Below are positions 1 to 8,600 of a stretch of 12,038 bases of DNA, in pieces. Numbering within the stretch: position 1 is the first letter of the stretch; every line of letters starts with the position of its first letter. This DNA comes from JBFMDN01 sp040753915. GTDB taxonomy: Bacteria > Desulfobacterota > Desulfomonilia > Desulfomonilales > Desulfomonilaceae. The position numbers and the translations under genes are program-made. The DNA is taken from assembly GCA_040753915.1 (NCBI GenBank), contig JBFMDN010000105.1, forward strand, positions 1-12,038, given 5' to 3'. A model generated the notes under the pieces. The model saw only the letters and a program-made list of their open reading frames with translations, ran no database searches and was not told the DNA's origin.

Positions 1-1
1 G

Positions 2-394
2 AGTCACCAGCCCGCCTCGCAACGGATTGCGGTGGATATATCGGACCAAATCTAACAGATAGGTGTCCGCCTCCACCACAGTGGCCTTGTAACGGCCGCG
101 GAAGAGAGAGCCGTCGCACTTGTGGAGCCGGTTGAATCGCTGAGTGTATACTCCATCCACATGTCTCATCAGACGCGAAAGATTGGCATCAGGAGTCTGG
201 ACCAACAGGTGGTAATGATTAGGCATCAGGCAAAACGCAGCGATCCTGACATTGAACATGGCGGAGCAGGCCTGCAACAGCTCCATGAATCGCTCATAAT
301 CCTTCCGTCCGGGGAAAATCACTTCGTGGCGTCTGCCCCTGTTCATCACATGGTACCAAGCGTCTGGATATTGAATGCGTAATGGCCGTGACAT
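2..394 (-). CDS. REP-associated tyrosine transposase (RAYT, Y1/HUH family), N-terminal part
   Basis: HUH-type single-strand nuclease of the IS200-like Y1 superfamily, of the kind that processes REP hairpins; acts on DNA in the cytoplasm. I read 131 codons from ATG (complement of 392-394) to the left window edge with no stop. It begins MSRPLRIQYPDAWYHVMNRG, the usual RAYT opening. The metal-binding HUH motif is MPNHYHLL (His60, His62), followed by a helix with RFNRLHK and by FRGRYKA and the diagnostic RYIHRNPLR segment near residues 118-126. A conserved tyrosine in that region, probably Tyr119, should be the nucleophile (inference). An AGGGA ribosome-binding site lies at 401-405 on the complement, 6 nt from the start. 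The C-terminus lies outside the window. A REP-like hairpin begins 27 bp upstream of the start. Confidence 0.93.
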   Translation of the reverse strand, partial: MSRPLRIQYPDAWYHVMNRGRRHEVIFPGRKDYERFMELLQACSAMFNVRIAAFCLMPNHYHLLVQTPDANLSRLMRHVDGVYTQRFNRLHKCDGSLFRGRYKATVVEADTYLLDLVRYIHRNPLRGGLVT

Positions 395-420
395 GGGCTG
401 TCCCTATCACGCTGTACAAC

Positions 421-445
421 ATGAGTCAAGCCAAGACTTGACCCC
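421..445. repeat. Left REP-like hairpin / border inverted repeat
   Basis: GTCAAG at 425-430 pairs with CTTGAC at 437-442 around a 6-nt loop, followed by CCCC. Read on the complement it matches the element at 11913-11937: the outer ten bases ATGAGTCAAG and the inner twelve AGACTTGACCCC are identical and only the three central bases differ (CCA here, AGC there). It sits 27 bp upstream of the left RAYT start, where REP elements are expected. Its function as a RAYT substrate is inferred. Confidence 0.8.
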
Positions 446-507
446 GGTCCCAAGACTTGACCCCGGTCCCAAGACTTGACCCCGGTCCCGGTCCTTGACC
501 CCGGTCT
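432..507. repeat. Four tandem 19-bp TTGACCCC repeats
   Basis: The unit CAAGACTTGACCCCGGTCC is present in perfect copies at 432-450, 451-469 and 470-488. A fourth copy at 489-507 (CGGTCCTTGACCCCGGTCT) differs at its first few bases and its last base. The TTGACCCC cores start at 438, 457, 476 and 495. There are no spacers, so it is a simple tandem array. The first unit overlaps the border hairpin, suggesting expansion of part of the REP element. A pyrimidine-rich tract (about 505-530) follows. Confidence 0.92.
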
Positions 508-778
508 CTTTCTCCCTTTCTCTTCCTCTTAATCCACGGCGGCTAAATTTCACAGAAAAACGTCCCTAGCGCGAAAAAAGAATTCCTGGACGCGAGATAA
601 ATATCCATAAGGCGCGATAATCGCGAGGAATCTATCGCGAAAAAATCTTGACTCTTCAACGCTGACAACAGGGCTTTTCTGAGTGCGGATGAAGCGCGGA
701 TGTGCTATGGTTTCTTTGAGAAAGGCGGTTTCATGGTCCGTCTCGCTTCCCAGACCGCAGACGAAAGGTCAGAGCATC
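508..778. other. Non-coding leader with pyrimidine tract and palindromic motifs
   Basis: No convincing gene lies here. It opens with the pyrimidine-rich tract to about 530 and passes into an AT-rich stretch containing CGCGA motifs (see 570-645). It probably carries the promoter of the defence operon, but I cannot pick a -35/-10 pair with good spacing. A 31-codon reading frame at 700-795 and an in-frame extension of the 779-1021 frame back to 683 are open, but nothing else supports them. Confidence 0.5.
570..645. promoter_or_regulatory. Candidate operator/promoter region with repeated CGCGA motifs
   Basis: CGCGAT-A-ATCGCG at 613-625 is a palindrome with a one-base centre. A further half-site ATCGCG lies at 634-639. 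The decamer CGCGAAAAAA occurs at both 570-579 and 636-645, and ACGCGAGAT lies at 590-598. The palindrome contains GATAAT (616-621), which resembles a -10 box, but no good -35 lies 16-18 bp upstream. The clustering fits a regulator-binding region ahead of the operon. No regulator gene is encoded in the window, so the binding factor is unknown. Confidence 0.35.
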
Positions 779-1021
779 ATGAGACAATTTACTAGCGAAA
801 TAGGGATGGACCTTCGTGAGGACTCTGAAATATTGGGCCACAATCTCTCAGGGGTCGTGGGAGCGGGGATACTGCAAGGGGCCTTGTTTGAAATCAAGGT
901 AGCCAGAGGTTGCTGGCAGGCTCCCGAGTTCCAGGTTGAGCAGGAATCCACGAGACTGTGCTCCATGCTTGGACTTTGGGGCTTAGGCTCCTACTTCTTC
1001 GGAGTTGCGAAATGCGCGTGA
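779..1021 (+). CDS. Small hypothetical ORF, possibly coupled to the GNAT-ABC gene
   Basis: An 80-residue frame beginning MRQFTSEIGMDLREDSEILG and ending GSYFFGVAKCA. I do not recognise it. In its favour, AAAGG at 764-768 lies 10 nt before the ATG, the first codon positions are rich in G, and its stop overlaps the start of the GNAT-ABC gene by 10 nt, a common arrangement for translational coupling. It has a glycine-rich hydrophobic middle (SGVVGAGILQGALF) but no clear membrane segment or catalytic motif. It could equally be untranslated leader. An in-frame ATG at 683 would add 32 residues with no better ribosome-binding site. Confidence 0.25.
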   Translation: MRQFTSEIGMDLREDSEILGHNLSGVVGAGILQGALFEIKVARGCWQAPEFQVEQESTRLCSMLGLWGLGSYFFGVAKCA

Positions 1022-2889
1022 TCTCTGTCGGCTACAAACCCGACAAGAAAGTTTACCGGCTGGCGAATCGAGAACGCTTGGAGACGCATCGCTACAGTTG
1101 CCTCGGACCTGGAGACAACATCCTCGTAGTTGGACAATATGCCGCTTCAGCAAGCTGTCGCAACGGTCATGCACAGGTTCTTCCACCCTATACCTGCCTT
1201 GACACCTTGGCGATTGGTAATAGGACGCTTCGACTAACTGTGAAGGAAATAGAGACCCAAGAAGAACTTGCCGGATACCATCAACTCGAAGAGTGTCACT
1301 ACCGTGGAAAAGTGCTTCATGGGCGTCGAGCACCGCTCATTGTCAGGACTGAGGACTCTCTCCTTCCGCTCGTGCTAGGATACATCGAACTTTCCACCGC
1401 CTTCATCATGAATCGCCCGCGAGCTATTGTGCTCGACAGTGAGTTTCGTGATGATTCGGGAGGGATCTCTTGGACGGCCTGGAAGAAAGAGACTGTTCGT
1501 CAGTACACGAATCTTGTTGTTCGCATAGCCAGAACCGTGGTCTCTCCCGAGTTTCGCGGACTCGGTCTCTCCCGAATTCTTGTCAAACATGCTGCACGGT
1601 TCGCCAGGGACCATTGGCATGTCGGAAACCTCAAACCGCTGTTTCTTGAGATTACGGCAGACATGCTACGCTACGTTCCTTTTGTCGAATCGGCGGGCAT
1701 GCATTACATCGGGGATACTGAAGGAAACCTGGAGCGCGTCAATGAAGACATGAATTATATTTTGAAGAATTTCTCACGGGTCGAGACACGAGAGATCCTG
1801 AAGGAGGAGAGCGGAGGCATTGTAGACCTTCAAGTTTCCTACGCCACCCTCTTGAAGCAAATCGAAGAAGAGCAAGGGGTCCCCCGCGACCATCTCTTAC
1901 GTTTGCTGCTGCGGTCGCCCCACCGCCTTTCCGATGAGAACTGGACGCTGCTGCACCGGATCTTTCGACTTCCCAAACCCACGTTCCTGATGGGGTTGAC
2001 ACCAGCCAGTGAGAAGTTCGTGCGGAGGCGTATCCGCGAACTCGGTCTTCCAAATCGGTACCCTGCTCAGCAGCCCCCCGAACTGGCAAAGCGATTGCAG
2101 GCTCCCATAAACGTGCAAAATTGCACTCTGCGACTGTCTGCAGCGCTAATTCGGACCCGTGCAACAAGAAAGATTCAACAGGCTTTTGGGGTCAGCCGAG
2201 ACATGCTGACGACGATATTGTTTGCAGACATCAATTTCATAATTCAGCCTGGGGACATTGTCCTAATATGTGGTCCCTCTGGGGCTGGCAAGACCACCCT
2301 GCTCGCCTTGCTCGAACAGCGGTTGCTTAATCCGCAATACTCACCAGAGGGTCTGACCGGTAATATTACCGTCCCCCCAGAGGTTAAGGTCAGCTCGCTC
2401 AGTCCTCTCCCAAGCTCGCGTCCTCTCGTGAGTTCGTTGGGTCGAGTTTCTTTAGAGCAGGCACTATTTGCCTTAAACGTGTCGGGTCTTGCGGAAGCGC
2501 ACCTTTACGTGAAACGCTTTCGAGAATTAAGCAACGGGCAGCGCTATCGTGCCATGGTTGCCAAGCTCATAGCATCACAGGCAGAAATCTGGGTTGCAGA
2601 CGAATTTTGTGCCACCCTCGATCCGATAACAGCGAACATAGTGTCTCGGAATCTTAGGCGTTGCGCCAAAAAGCTTGGGGTCACCGTCGTCCTCGCCGCC
2701 GCTAACTGGGGAGAATTCATTCACGAACTCCAACCGGACACCATCGTGCACCTGCGAGCGCCGTGGGATTATCGGGTCTTCTCCTGGGAAGAATTCCAGG
2801 GCGCAATTAGTCGATCCCACATCCTGGGGCAAGGCAGACTTAAGAGCCAGACCCGTCACCCCACGAAGAAGGACCTTGGCGGGCGATAG
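1012..2889 (+). CDS. GNAT acetyltransferase-ABC ATPase fusion protein (COG2401-like)
   Basis: A 625-residue two-domain protein. Residues 1-70 are an N-terminal region of unknown role. Residues about 75-255 form a GNAT fold, with the acetyl-CoA-binding segment VVSPEFRGLGLSRIL at 176-190. Residues about 270-365 form a charged helical linker. Residues about 368-585 form an ABC-type ATPase: Walker A GPSGAGKTT (421-429), signature LSNGQ (506-510), Walker B IWVADE (526-531) with D-loop CATLD (533-537). The switch histidine is not seen after the last core strand (VVLAAANW). There are no membrane segments, so it is a soluble ABC protein, not a transporter. The layout matches COG2401 (ABC ATPase fused to a predicted acetyltransferase), whose substrate is unknown. 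I start at ATG 1012 because GGAG (1001-1004) lies 7 nt upstream; an ATG at 958 is open but has no such site. It is 139 bp upstream of drmE on the same strand. A role in DISARM is inferred from position only. Confidence 0.85.
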   Translation: MRVISVGYKPDKKVYRLANRERLETHRYSCLGPGDNILVVGQYAASASCRNGHAQVLPPYTCLDTLAIGNRTLRLTVKEIETQEELAGYHQLEECHYRGKVLHGRRAPLIVRTEDSLLPLVLGYIELSTAFIMNRPRAIVLDSEFRDDSGGISWTAWKKETVRQYTNLVVRIARTVVSPEFRGLGLSRILVKHAARFARDHWHVGNLKPLFLEITADMLRYVPFVESAGMHYIGDTEGNLERVNEDMNYILKNFSRVETREILKEESGGIVDLQVSYATLLKQIEEEQGVPRDHLLRLLLRSPHRLSDENWTLLHRIFRLPKPTFLMGLTPASEKFVRRRIRELGLPNRYPAQQPPELAKRLQAPINVQNCTLRLSAALIRTRATRKIQQAFGVSRDMLTTILFADINFIIQPGDIVLICGPSGAGKTTLLALLEQRLLNPQYSPEGLTGNITVPPEVKVSSLSPLPSSRPLVSSLGRVSLEQALFALNVSGLAEAHLYVKRFRELSNGQRYRAMVAKLIASQAEIWVADEFCATLDPITANIVSRNLRRCAKKLGVTVVLAAANWGEFIHELQPDTIVHLRAPWDYRVFSWEEFQGAISRSHILGQGRLKSQTRHPTKKDLGGR

Positions 2890-3028
2890 TCTAGGTCTTG
2901 TCGAACAGGCATCATTGATGCCAGCTTCCCGGAATGTGGCATTCATCAGTACCATTCGTTGCGGCAGGAAGAAAGGGACCAACACAAGGGTCGGATAGTC
3001 ATGAGAAACTTGGGACAGCAAGAAGTTC
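2890..3028. promoter_or_regulatory. Intergenic spacer with palindrome before drmE
   Basis: GGCATCA-T-TGATGCC at 2908-2922 is a near-perfect palindrome with 7-bp arms. A smaller hairpin GAATG-TGG-CATTC follows at 2932-2944. There is no T-run, so neither is a standard intrinsic terminator. Either could be an operator for a promoter internal to the operon or an mRNA-processing hairpin that separates expression of the GNAT-ABC gene from drmE. No clear -35/-10 pair was found. Confidence 0.3.
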
Positions 3029-5665
3029 TTGCTAACCGTCGATGAGAATGTGATTTCGAGGCCCCCATCAATGCCTCCGGGATGGCTGAACAAAGCGCTG
3101 GATGGGCTTCCTGGAACCGATGACGCCGTATTCCGGAAGTTGTGGGATGAGCGGCGCCTGTTGTTCGAGGGTAGAGAAGGGGTTGGCGATAGAGTTGATG
3201 ATCGCGCCGCTCGCATGATTGCAGCGGCCCTCAGGCAAGGGCTGCGGTTGCTAGTAGTTTTGCCCGACTTCCGTCCCCACCGGCCATCATTCCTGTTCGC
3301 GACTGCATTAATTTGCCATGCACTGAATTCGAATAGTTCCAGCGGAACTGCTATGCAGCGACGCTCACCCGTTCTTTATTTCGGGGCAACCGTGGGCATT
3401 CGTGATCAGCTCCGCCGCACCAGCGTGCGTCGGCTGGGCCTAAACCTTGCGGATGTTTTTTGTCAACAGGATGTCAGCCGCGGGGCAGTTGGAATGCGTG
3501 GATTGGGAGTGGGCACATCCACAAGACCTTCAAATCTGGCGAGAGTAATCACAGTCTACGCCCCTGCAGATCCTGTTACACTAGTGAGAGCCCATAAGCC
3601 ATGCTGGATCGCGGTCGATTGTGATGACGCCCCGTCACTAACGTGGTTAAGACCCTTGCTGGAGGAAGCTTCCCGGCAAAATCTGCCCACCATCGCATGG
3701 GGACAAAATCCGCTGGCAGAATCAGTGAGCGATTTCGCTTGCTTCGGTGATGTCTTCGTTTGCCCCCCCCACGTCCAGAATCCTCTTTGTTCCTCAAACC
3801 GATTGAACGACACCCCAGAGGACCTGCTTCTGGTGCAGGGCTCCACCTCTCTCACGCCGCTGGTTCTTGATGGAAAATCAGTCGATGGGTTCAGCAACCC
3901 ATTGCGTGAGGCCAGCCAGGTACTCTGCCTTGCGTCACAGCATCTTGAAGGAGCATTCAGAAGAGACGTAGTTGCAATCCACTGGAAATATCTTCGATCT
4001 TTGGAAACGTTGGCTGTGCCTGCAGAATTCTATGAGGCTGAGGCTGCTCGGTTTTGGGGCTTGAAACCTCTGGGGCAGCTTCGCACAGTGTGTGACCGGT
4101 TTCGAGAAGCATGCCTTCAAATTGACGGAAGCATGGTCCGCCATTTGAACCAAGTTGCTTCTCTCCTTTATGACGCGACAGCAAGCCTAGAACGCAACGG
4201 CTGCGCATTATGGGATGCGTTAACGAATTTGAGTATTGAAGATCCCTCAGACGACGAAGTACGCATTTTAGTGTTCTCCGGCAATAGTCGAAAGAGGCTT
4301 TTCCTCCTCGCCATGCTTGCACGCCACAATACGACAGAAGACGACTTACGGAAAATGCGCGTGTATGTGGCGAGCCTCAATGAGCTTAGGCAATGGGTGC
4401 GTCTTCGCAATACGTCATCAGATGCTACGAATCAAGACGACTTCTCAATGCCACCTACGAATCTGAAATGGAGCCCCATTCTTGTCGGGCTCTTGAGCCC
4501 CGCAATGACACCGCGTCTCCTAGGCATATTTCTTCATCCAAGAGTCGAAATTCTGCTATACCCTCATCAGTGCCCATCATTTCTGCGCCGAAAGGCAGAA
4601 TGGTCAGCTCGGTTGGGTGGTGACATCGACTGGACCATTGGCACGCTGGCTCGGCTATCTGGATTGCATTTGCCGTCCGTTTTGCCGTCCATCCCGGAAC
4701 GCGTGGCAGTGGAGGAACCAATCGAGGTGAATGTCGAGACCACTGTAAGGTTAAGAAGAGCCTTGTCCGATTCCGTGTGGCAGCCACAGGACACTGTCAA
4801 CGAAGTGGCTAACCTTTTCCAACTTGACGAGGCATTCACGGAAGAGGAACTTGTGCTCACCGATCAGGCTGAGAGCAATACTTCTACTACAGATGCGTCC
4901 TCTGAAGACCTGTGGTGCGCGGAAGCAGTTAGGGTGCAGTTTGACCAAGGTTGGCGCGTCGATTTTTCTCCCGACGACGAGATCAACATTGTACGCGCCG
5001 GATCTAATGGTAACATTCTCGACCGGCGATACGTGCGCTCGCTAAAGGTGGGTGACCGCGTAATCTTGATTCACGGCCAGCAGCGGCAAAGCTTGTACGA
5101 TCTGATTATTTCCCGTGTCCACAAGCATCCTTCGATTGAACTCCATCTGGCGTTGATTCGTCGCTGGCAAGAAGATCTTCGAGTGGCATTTCAGAAGTGG
5201 CAGAGGCGGACCCCGGATTCAGCCGACCTCTCAGCACACGAGACAAGAGACATGAATGGTCTGCTCCGGCAGATGCAAAGGCAAGGTAGTCAACTGATAT
5301 CCACTCTCACTTTGAGTCTTTGGCTCAAAGGATTAGTGTTGTGCCCGCTTGATCCGGAAGACTTACGGCGTGTCGCCGAAGTGCTCGACATTAGTTTTGT
5401 TCGACAATACCGTGCCCAGATAATCCAGGCGGCAACTAGGCTGAGGGGCCTGCATCGGAGCTTGTCACTAAAACTGAACCGGTGGCTGGTGGATCATGCG
5501 ATGGGCGCACCGCACAAGAGTGATGATGATGTAATTGACGTGGAATTGGGTTTGACTTTCGGAGATGTCAGATCCTCATTGTTGGTGCTGAGCACAGTGA
5601 GGATTGAGAGGGTGCGTGGTCCATTCTTGAGGAGCCATTTGGGTCGCGCAGAAAAGGATGCATGA
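3029..5665 (+). CDS. drmE: DISARM protein DrmE-like
   Basis: An 878-residue protein that I assign to DrmE, the accessory protein of class 2 DISARM, whose biochemical role is not established. Recognisable segments: LLVVLPDFRPHRPSFLFATA (74-93); VLYFGATVGIRDQL (115-128), family-typical as I remember it; a Rossmann/helicase-like stretch with ILVGLLSP and ILLYPHQCPSF around 482-520; and a C-terminal block with RRYVRSLKVGDRVILIHGQQ and a long helix (about 664-720). I see no intact Walker A or DExH motif. It overlaps drmA by 4 nt (ATGA), which supports co-translation. The start is uncertain: the frame opens at 3005 and the candidates are TTG 3029, GTG 3050 and ATG 3071; CGAGG at 3056-3060 lies 10 nt before 3071 and is the best ribosome-binding site. 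About 14 N-terminal residues are therefore doubtful. Confidence 0.82.
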   Translation: MLTVDENVISRPPSMPPGWLNKALDGLPGTDDAVFRKLWDERRLLFEGREGVGDRVDDRAARMIAAALRQGLRLLVVLPDFRPHRPSFLFATALICHALNSNSSSGTAMQRRSPVLYFGATVGIRDQLRRTSVRRLGLNLADVFCQQDVSRGAVGMRGLGVGTSTRPSNLARVITVYAPADPVTLVRAHKPCWIAVDCDDAPSLTWLRPLLEEASRQNLPTIAWGQNPLAESVSDFACFGDVFVCPPHVQNPLCSSNRLNDTPEDLLLVQGSTSLTPLVLDGKSVDGFSNPLREASQVLCLASQHLEGAFRRDVVAIHWKYLRSLETLAVPAEFYEAEAARFWGLKPLGQLRTVCDRFREACLQIDGSMVRHLNQVASLLYDATASLERNGCALWDALTNLSIEDPSDDEVRILVFSGNSRKRLFLLAMLARHNTTEDDLRKMRVYVASLNELRQWVRLRNTSSDATNQDDFSMPPTNLKWSPILVGLLSPAMTPRLLGIFLHPRVEILLYPHQCPSFLRRKAEWSARLGGDIDWTIGTLARLSGLHLPSVLPSIPERVAVEEPIEVNVETTVRLRRALSDSVWQPQDTVNEVANLFQLDEAFTEEELVLTDQAESNTSTTDASSEDLWCAEAVRVQFDQGWRVDFSPDDEINIVRAGSNGNILDRRYVRSLKVGDRVILIHGQQRQSLYDLIISRVHKHPSIELHLALIRRWQEDLRVAFQKWQRRTPDSADLSAHETRDMNGLLRQMQRQGSQLISTLTLSLWLKGLVLCPLDPEDLRRVAEVLDISFVRQYRAQIIQAATRLRGLHRSLSLKLNRWLVDHAMGAPHKSDDDVIDVELGLTFGDVRSSLLVLSTVRIERVRGPFLRSHLGRAEKDA

Positions 5666-8600
5666 GCATGAGCAACAAGAGCTGGGATCATAGCGAAGAA
5701 ACCCGCTTGGCGGAATTCTTGGTGGGACGGGTGCGGGATCGAGCCAGTGGGCGAAGCGAAGGCGAATGTTTGCGCAATTATCCACGAGACGTTTATTTCG
5801 TTGGAAATCTGCGTCCCTTTCGCGATGAACAACCGGACCCGGAAGGGCAGCCCGGCCACCTAAGGGAATTGCTGAGCAAGCTGGCTCCGGTATCATTTGG
5901 AGCGGAATTTCTGTTGTGTGCTAATAGGGATTCCATCGAGGTCTCCGTCAAATTGCGATGGACCTGCTATTACCGGGTATTCCCTACGCTTGCGCAACAG
6001 CGTGAACATCAGCGTCAAGGCAACCGATCAGCCGCTGCAGGAAGCCAGGACAGCCCTGTGGTCACACGGGTACCTGGGTCAACCGGAGCTGGGGTCAAAG
6101 ATGGAACCAGTAGACCACGGGAGGACGACACTGACATTGTTGCTCAAGAAAATGAAAATCGCATGGCAGAGGTTGATTCTCCCGAACTGGCAGATTCGGT
6201 GGTTGACCGCCGACGTGCACGCAACCCAGAGGACTCGCTGTTTATTCGATTCCGCAAGATTACCTGTCACGCTGTCGGTCGGATCGTTGTTCTATGCCAT
6301 CGGCAAGGGAGATGGGCAGTGGACAGCTCGGATTTGCAGGCGTCTCTTAACGACGAAGTGGTCCGAGCACAGGAGATTGCTCTGAATGATCCGGATCGAG
6401 TCCGGATTGCCCGACATTCAGATCCGAAAATCCGAGTGCCAGACGCAGCTTTAGCATCTGATACGGCGTACGATGAGTTTCGACAATCATTGCAAGTGAA
6501 TGTGCCGCTCGAATGGCATTGGGAGGTCCGCAGTGAAATCTGGTCCCCAGCGTCAGCTGAAAAATCCGAAAGAGTTCTTGGTATCGAATTTGTCAATAGC
6601 TCCCCTATGGTTTCCAATTCACCGAACACGGAAGCCTTCTTCTTCGATACGGAAGCTCTATTTGAATTCCCGGGTCGAGAAGTTCGACCATTCGAACTTG
6701 ATCTGGCTCCCCAGGGCTTTCGTTACGACAGATACGTGTGGGGTCGCGGAATCAACTGCGCTGTGGAACGGCCAACAGGAGCGTCATCAGCGCAGGCTTT
6801 TGTAACCACCCACGCCCCTGTATACCGTCAAATGCGTTTTCAGACCAGGACTGTGCCGACCGCCGACTTTGACGCTTTAGCCGGAGACCCAATGCCAACT
6901 TTGACTGCCATTCTTGAAGAAATGGAACGATATCTAGGGGTGTGGGACCGGGAGCGTGACTGCTATGTTAAAAGCAATCCGAACTGGGAACACGATTACG
7001 ATGACGACTTCATGCGGGACAGGCGGACATTTGAGAAGGATATTGAACGGTTCAAACGTGGCTGCGAACTTATAGGCACCCATCCTGACGTTCGGCTGGC
7101 GTTCCAGTTAACAAACGAAACATTCCGTCGTGGTCCAAAGACTGGGTGGCGTCTGTTTCAGATCGTGTTTCTTGTGAGCCAGATCCCAGGAATTGCTGCA
7201 CTCTCAGACCCAACTGGTGCCGGTGCTGCTGACCGCGAACAAGTCGACATCATCTACTTTCCCACAGGCGGTGGCAAGACAGAAGCATATTTGGCGGTAA
7301 TTACATTTCATTGTTTCTTCGACCGGTTGAGGGGGAAGACCGGTGGCGTGACGGCATGGACTCGTTTTCCGCTGCGCCTCCTTACATTGCAGCAAACCCA
7401 GCGCGTAGCCGATGTCATCGGAATGGCAGAACTGGTACGGCGCGACCAGCAAGATCCGCGACTTGCGGGTGCGGACGTTGACGGATTTGCGGTGGGATAT
7501 TTTGTCGGCCAAGGAGGGTCTCCGAATGAGATTGTTAACCCACATAGATACCCCTACGCCAATGCTGAGCATCATGTCACCTGGAGCAAAGTCAATGATC
7601 CGCGTGAAAGACAGACATGGAAACGAGTAGTTCGTTGTCCATCGTGCCAGACGGCAACGGTGAATGTTGAGTTCGATGAAGCTCGCGTTCAACTAATTCA
7701 TCGCTGTAGCGAATCAAGTTGTCATTTCCCCCATGGAATTATCCCTGTTTATATTGTAGATAACGAGATTTACCGGTACCTACCGAGTGTGATGGTCGGG
7801 ACAATCGACAAGCTAGCCGGTCTGGGGAACCAGAGGAAGTTTGCGTTGCTCTTTGGACAGACAGACGGCCGCTGTTCGGAGCACGGCTATTACAAGGGCT
7901 GCTGCTGCCAGAAGGACTGCACTGATGAGAACCGGCTCCAACAGAACGTTCAGCCGACTCTTTCTGGCCCAACGCTGTTCGTTCAAGACGAACTTCATTT
8001 GTTGAAGGAGGGCTTAGGCACGTTCGACGGCCACTACGAGACGTTCGCTCAAGAATTACAGCGTGATTTTGGAGAGACGCATGCCCTCAAAATCATAGCA
8101 TCATCCGCGACCATTGAAGCATTCGAGAGACAAGTGAATCACCTTTATGGCCGGAAACCTGTGCAAGCGTGTGTCTTCCCAGGACCCGGCCCTACACTCG
8201 GTCAGTCATTCTATGCGGAGACATTGCCTCATGCACAGCGGTTGTACGTAGGATTGATACCACATAACAAGACCATCTTTAACACGATTCTCGAACTGAT
8301 CGAGCTCTACCACCGGGAGATTTATGCTCTGCAGAGTCTTCACATGAGCCAGCCAAACCCGTATGGAGGGACACTTAGTCCTGGGACACCAGAGTGGCAA
8401 GAACTCTTGGATGTGTATGCCACATCCCTGACTTACTTCTTGGCCAGTCGTGAGCTGAACTCCATCCGTACTGATCTAGAAGGTGACGTTCTTCCCCGTC
8501 TTCAGCGGGACGGATTGGTCCCTTTGGAATTATCGGAACTCACTGGCAGCACATCTACTGATGACGTGTCACGCATTCTGGAAAAGCTTGAGCGTCCAGC

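Noticed and set aside
122..382. Plus-strand ORF of 86 codons
   Set aside because: It is the antisense frame of the RAYT gene, whose translation on the complement carries the HUH motif and RYIHRNP segment.
432..507. CRISPR array
   Set aside because: The 19-bp repeats are directly abutting with no spacers, and no cas gene is present; this is a simple tandem repeat.
648..676. Sigma-70 promoter starting at TTGACT
   Set aside because: No acceptable -10 hexamer lies 16-18 bp downstream; TATGGT at 706-711 is too far away and has no matching -35.
958..1011. Upstream ATG start for the GNAT-ABC protein
   Set aside because: The 18 extra residues lack a ribosome-binding site, while ATG 1012 has GGAG 7 nt upstream.
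2575..3216. Minus-strand ORF of 213 codons
   Set aside because: It covers the ATPase end, the spacer and the start of drmE in antisense; no recognisable domain, and the plus-strand genes explain the region.
3029..5665. DrmD SNF2 helicase or a methylase as the identity of the 878-residue protein
   Set aside because: No Walker A, DExH, SAM-binding or methylase catalytic motif is visible, and the VLYFGATVGIRDQL and C-terminal GDRVILIHGQQ segments fit DrmE.
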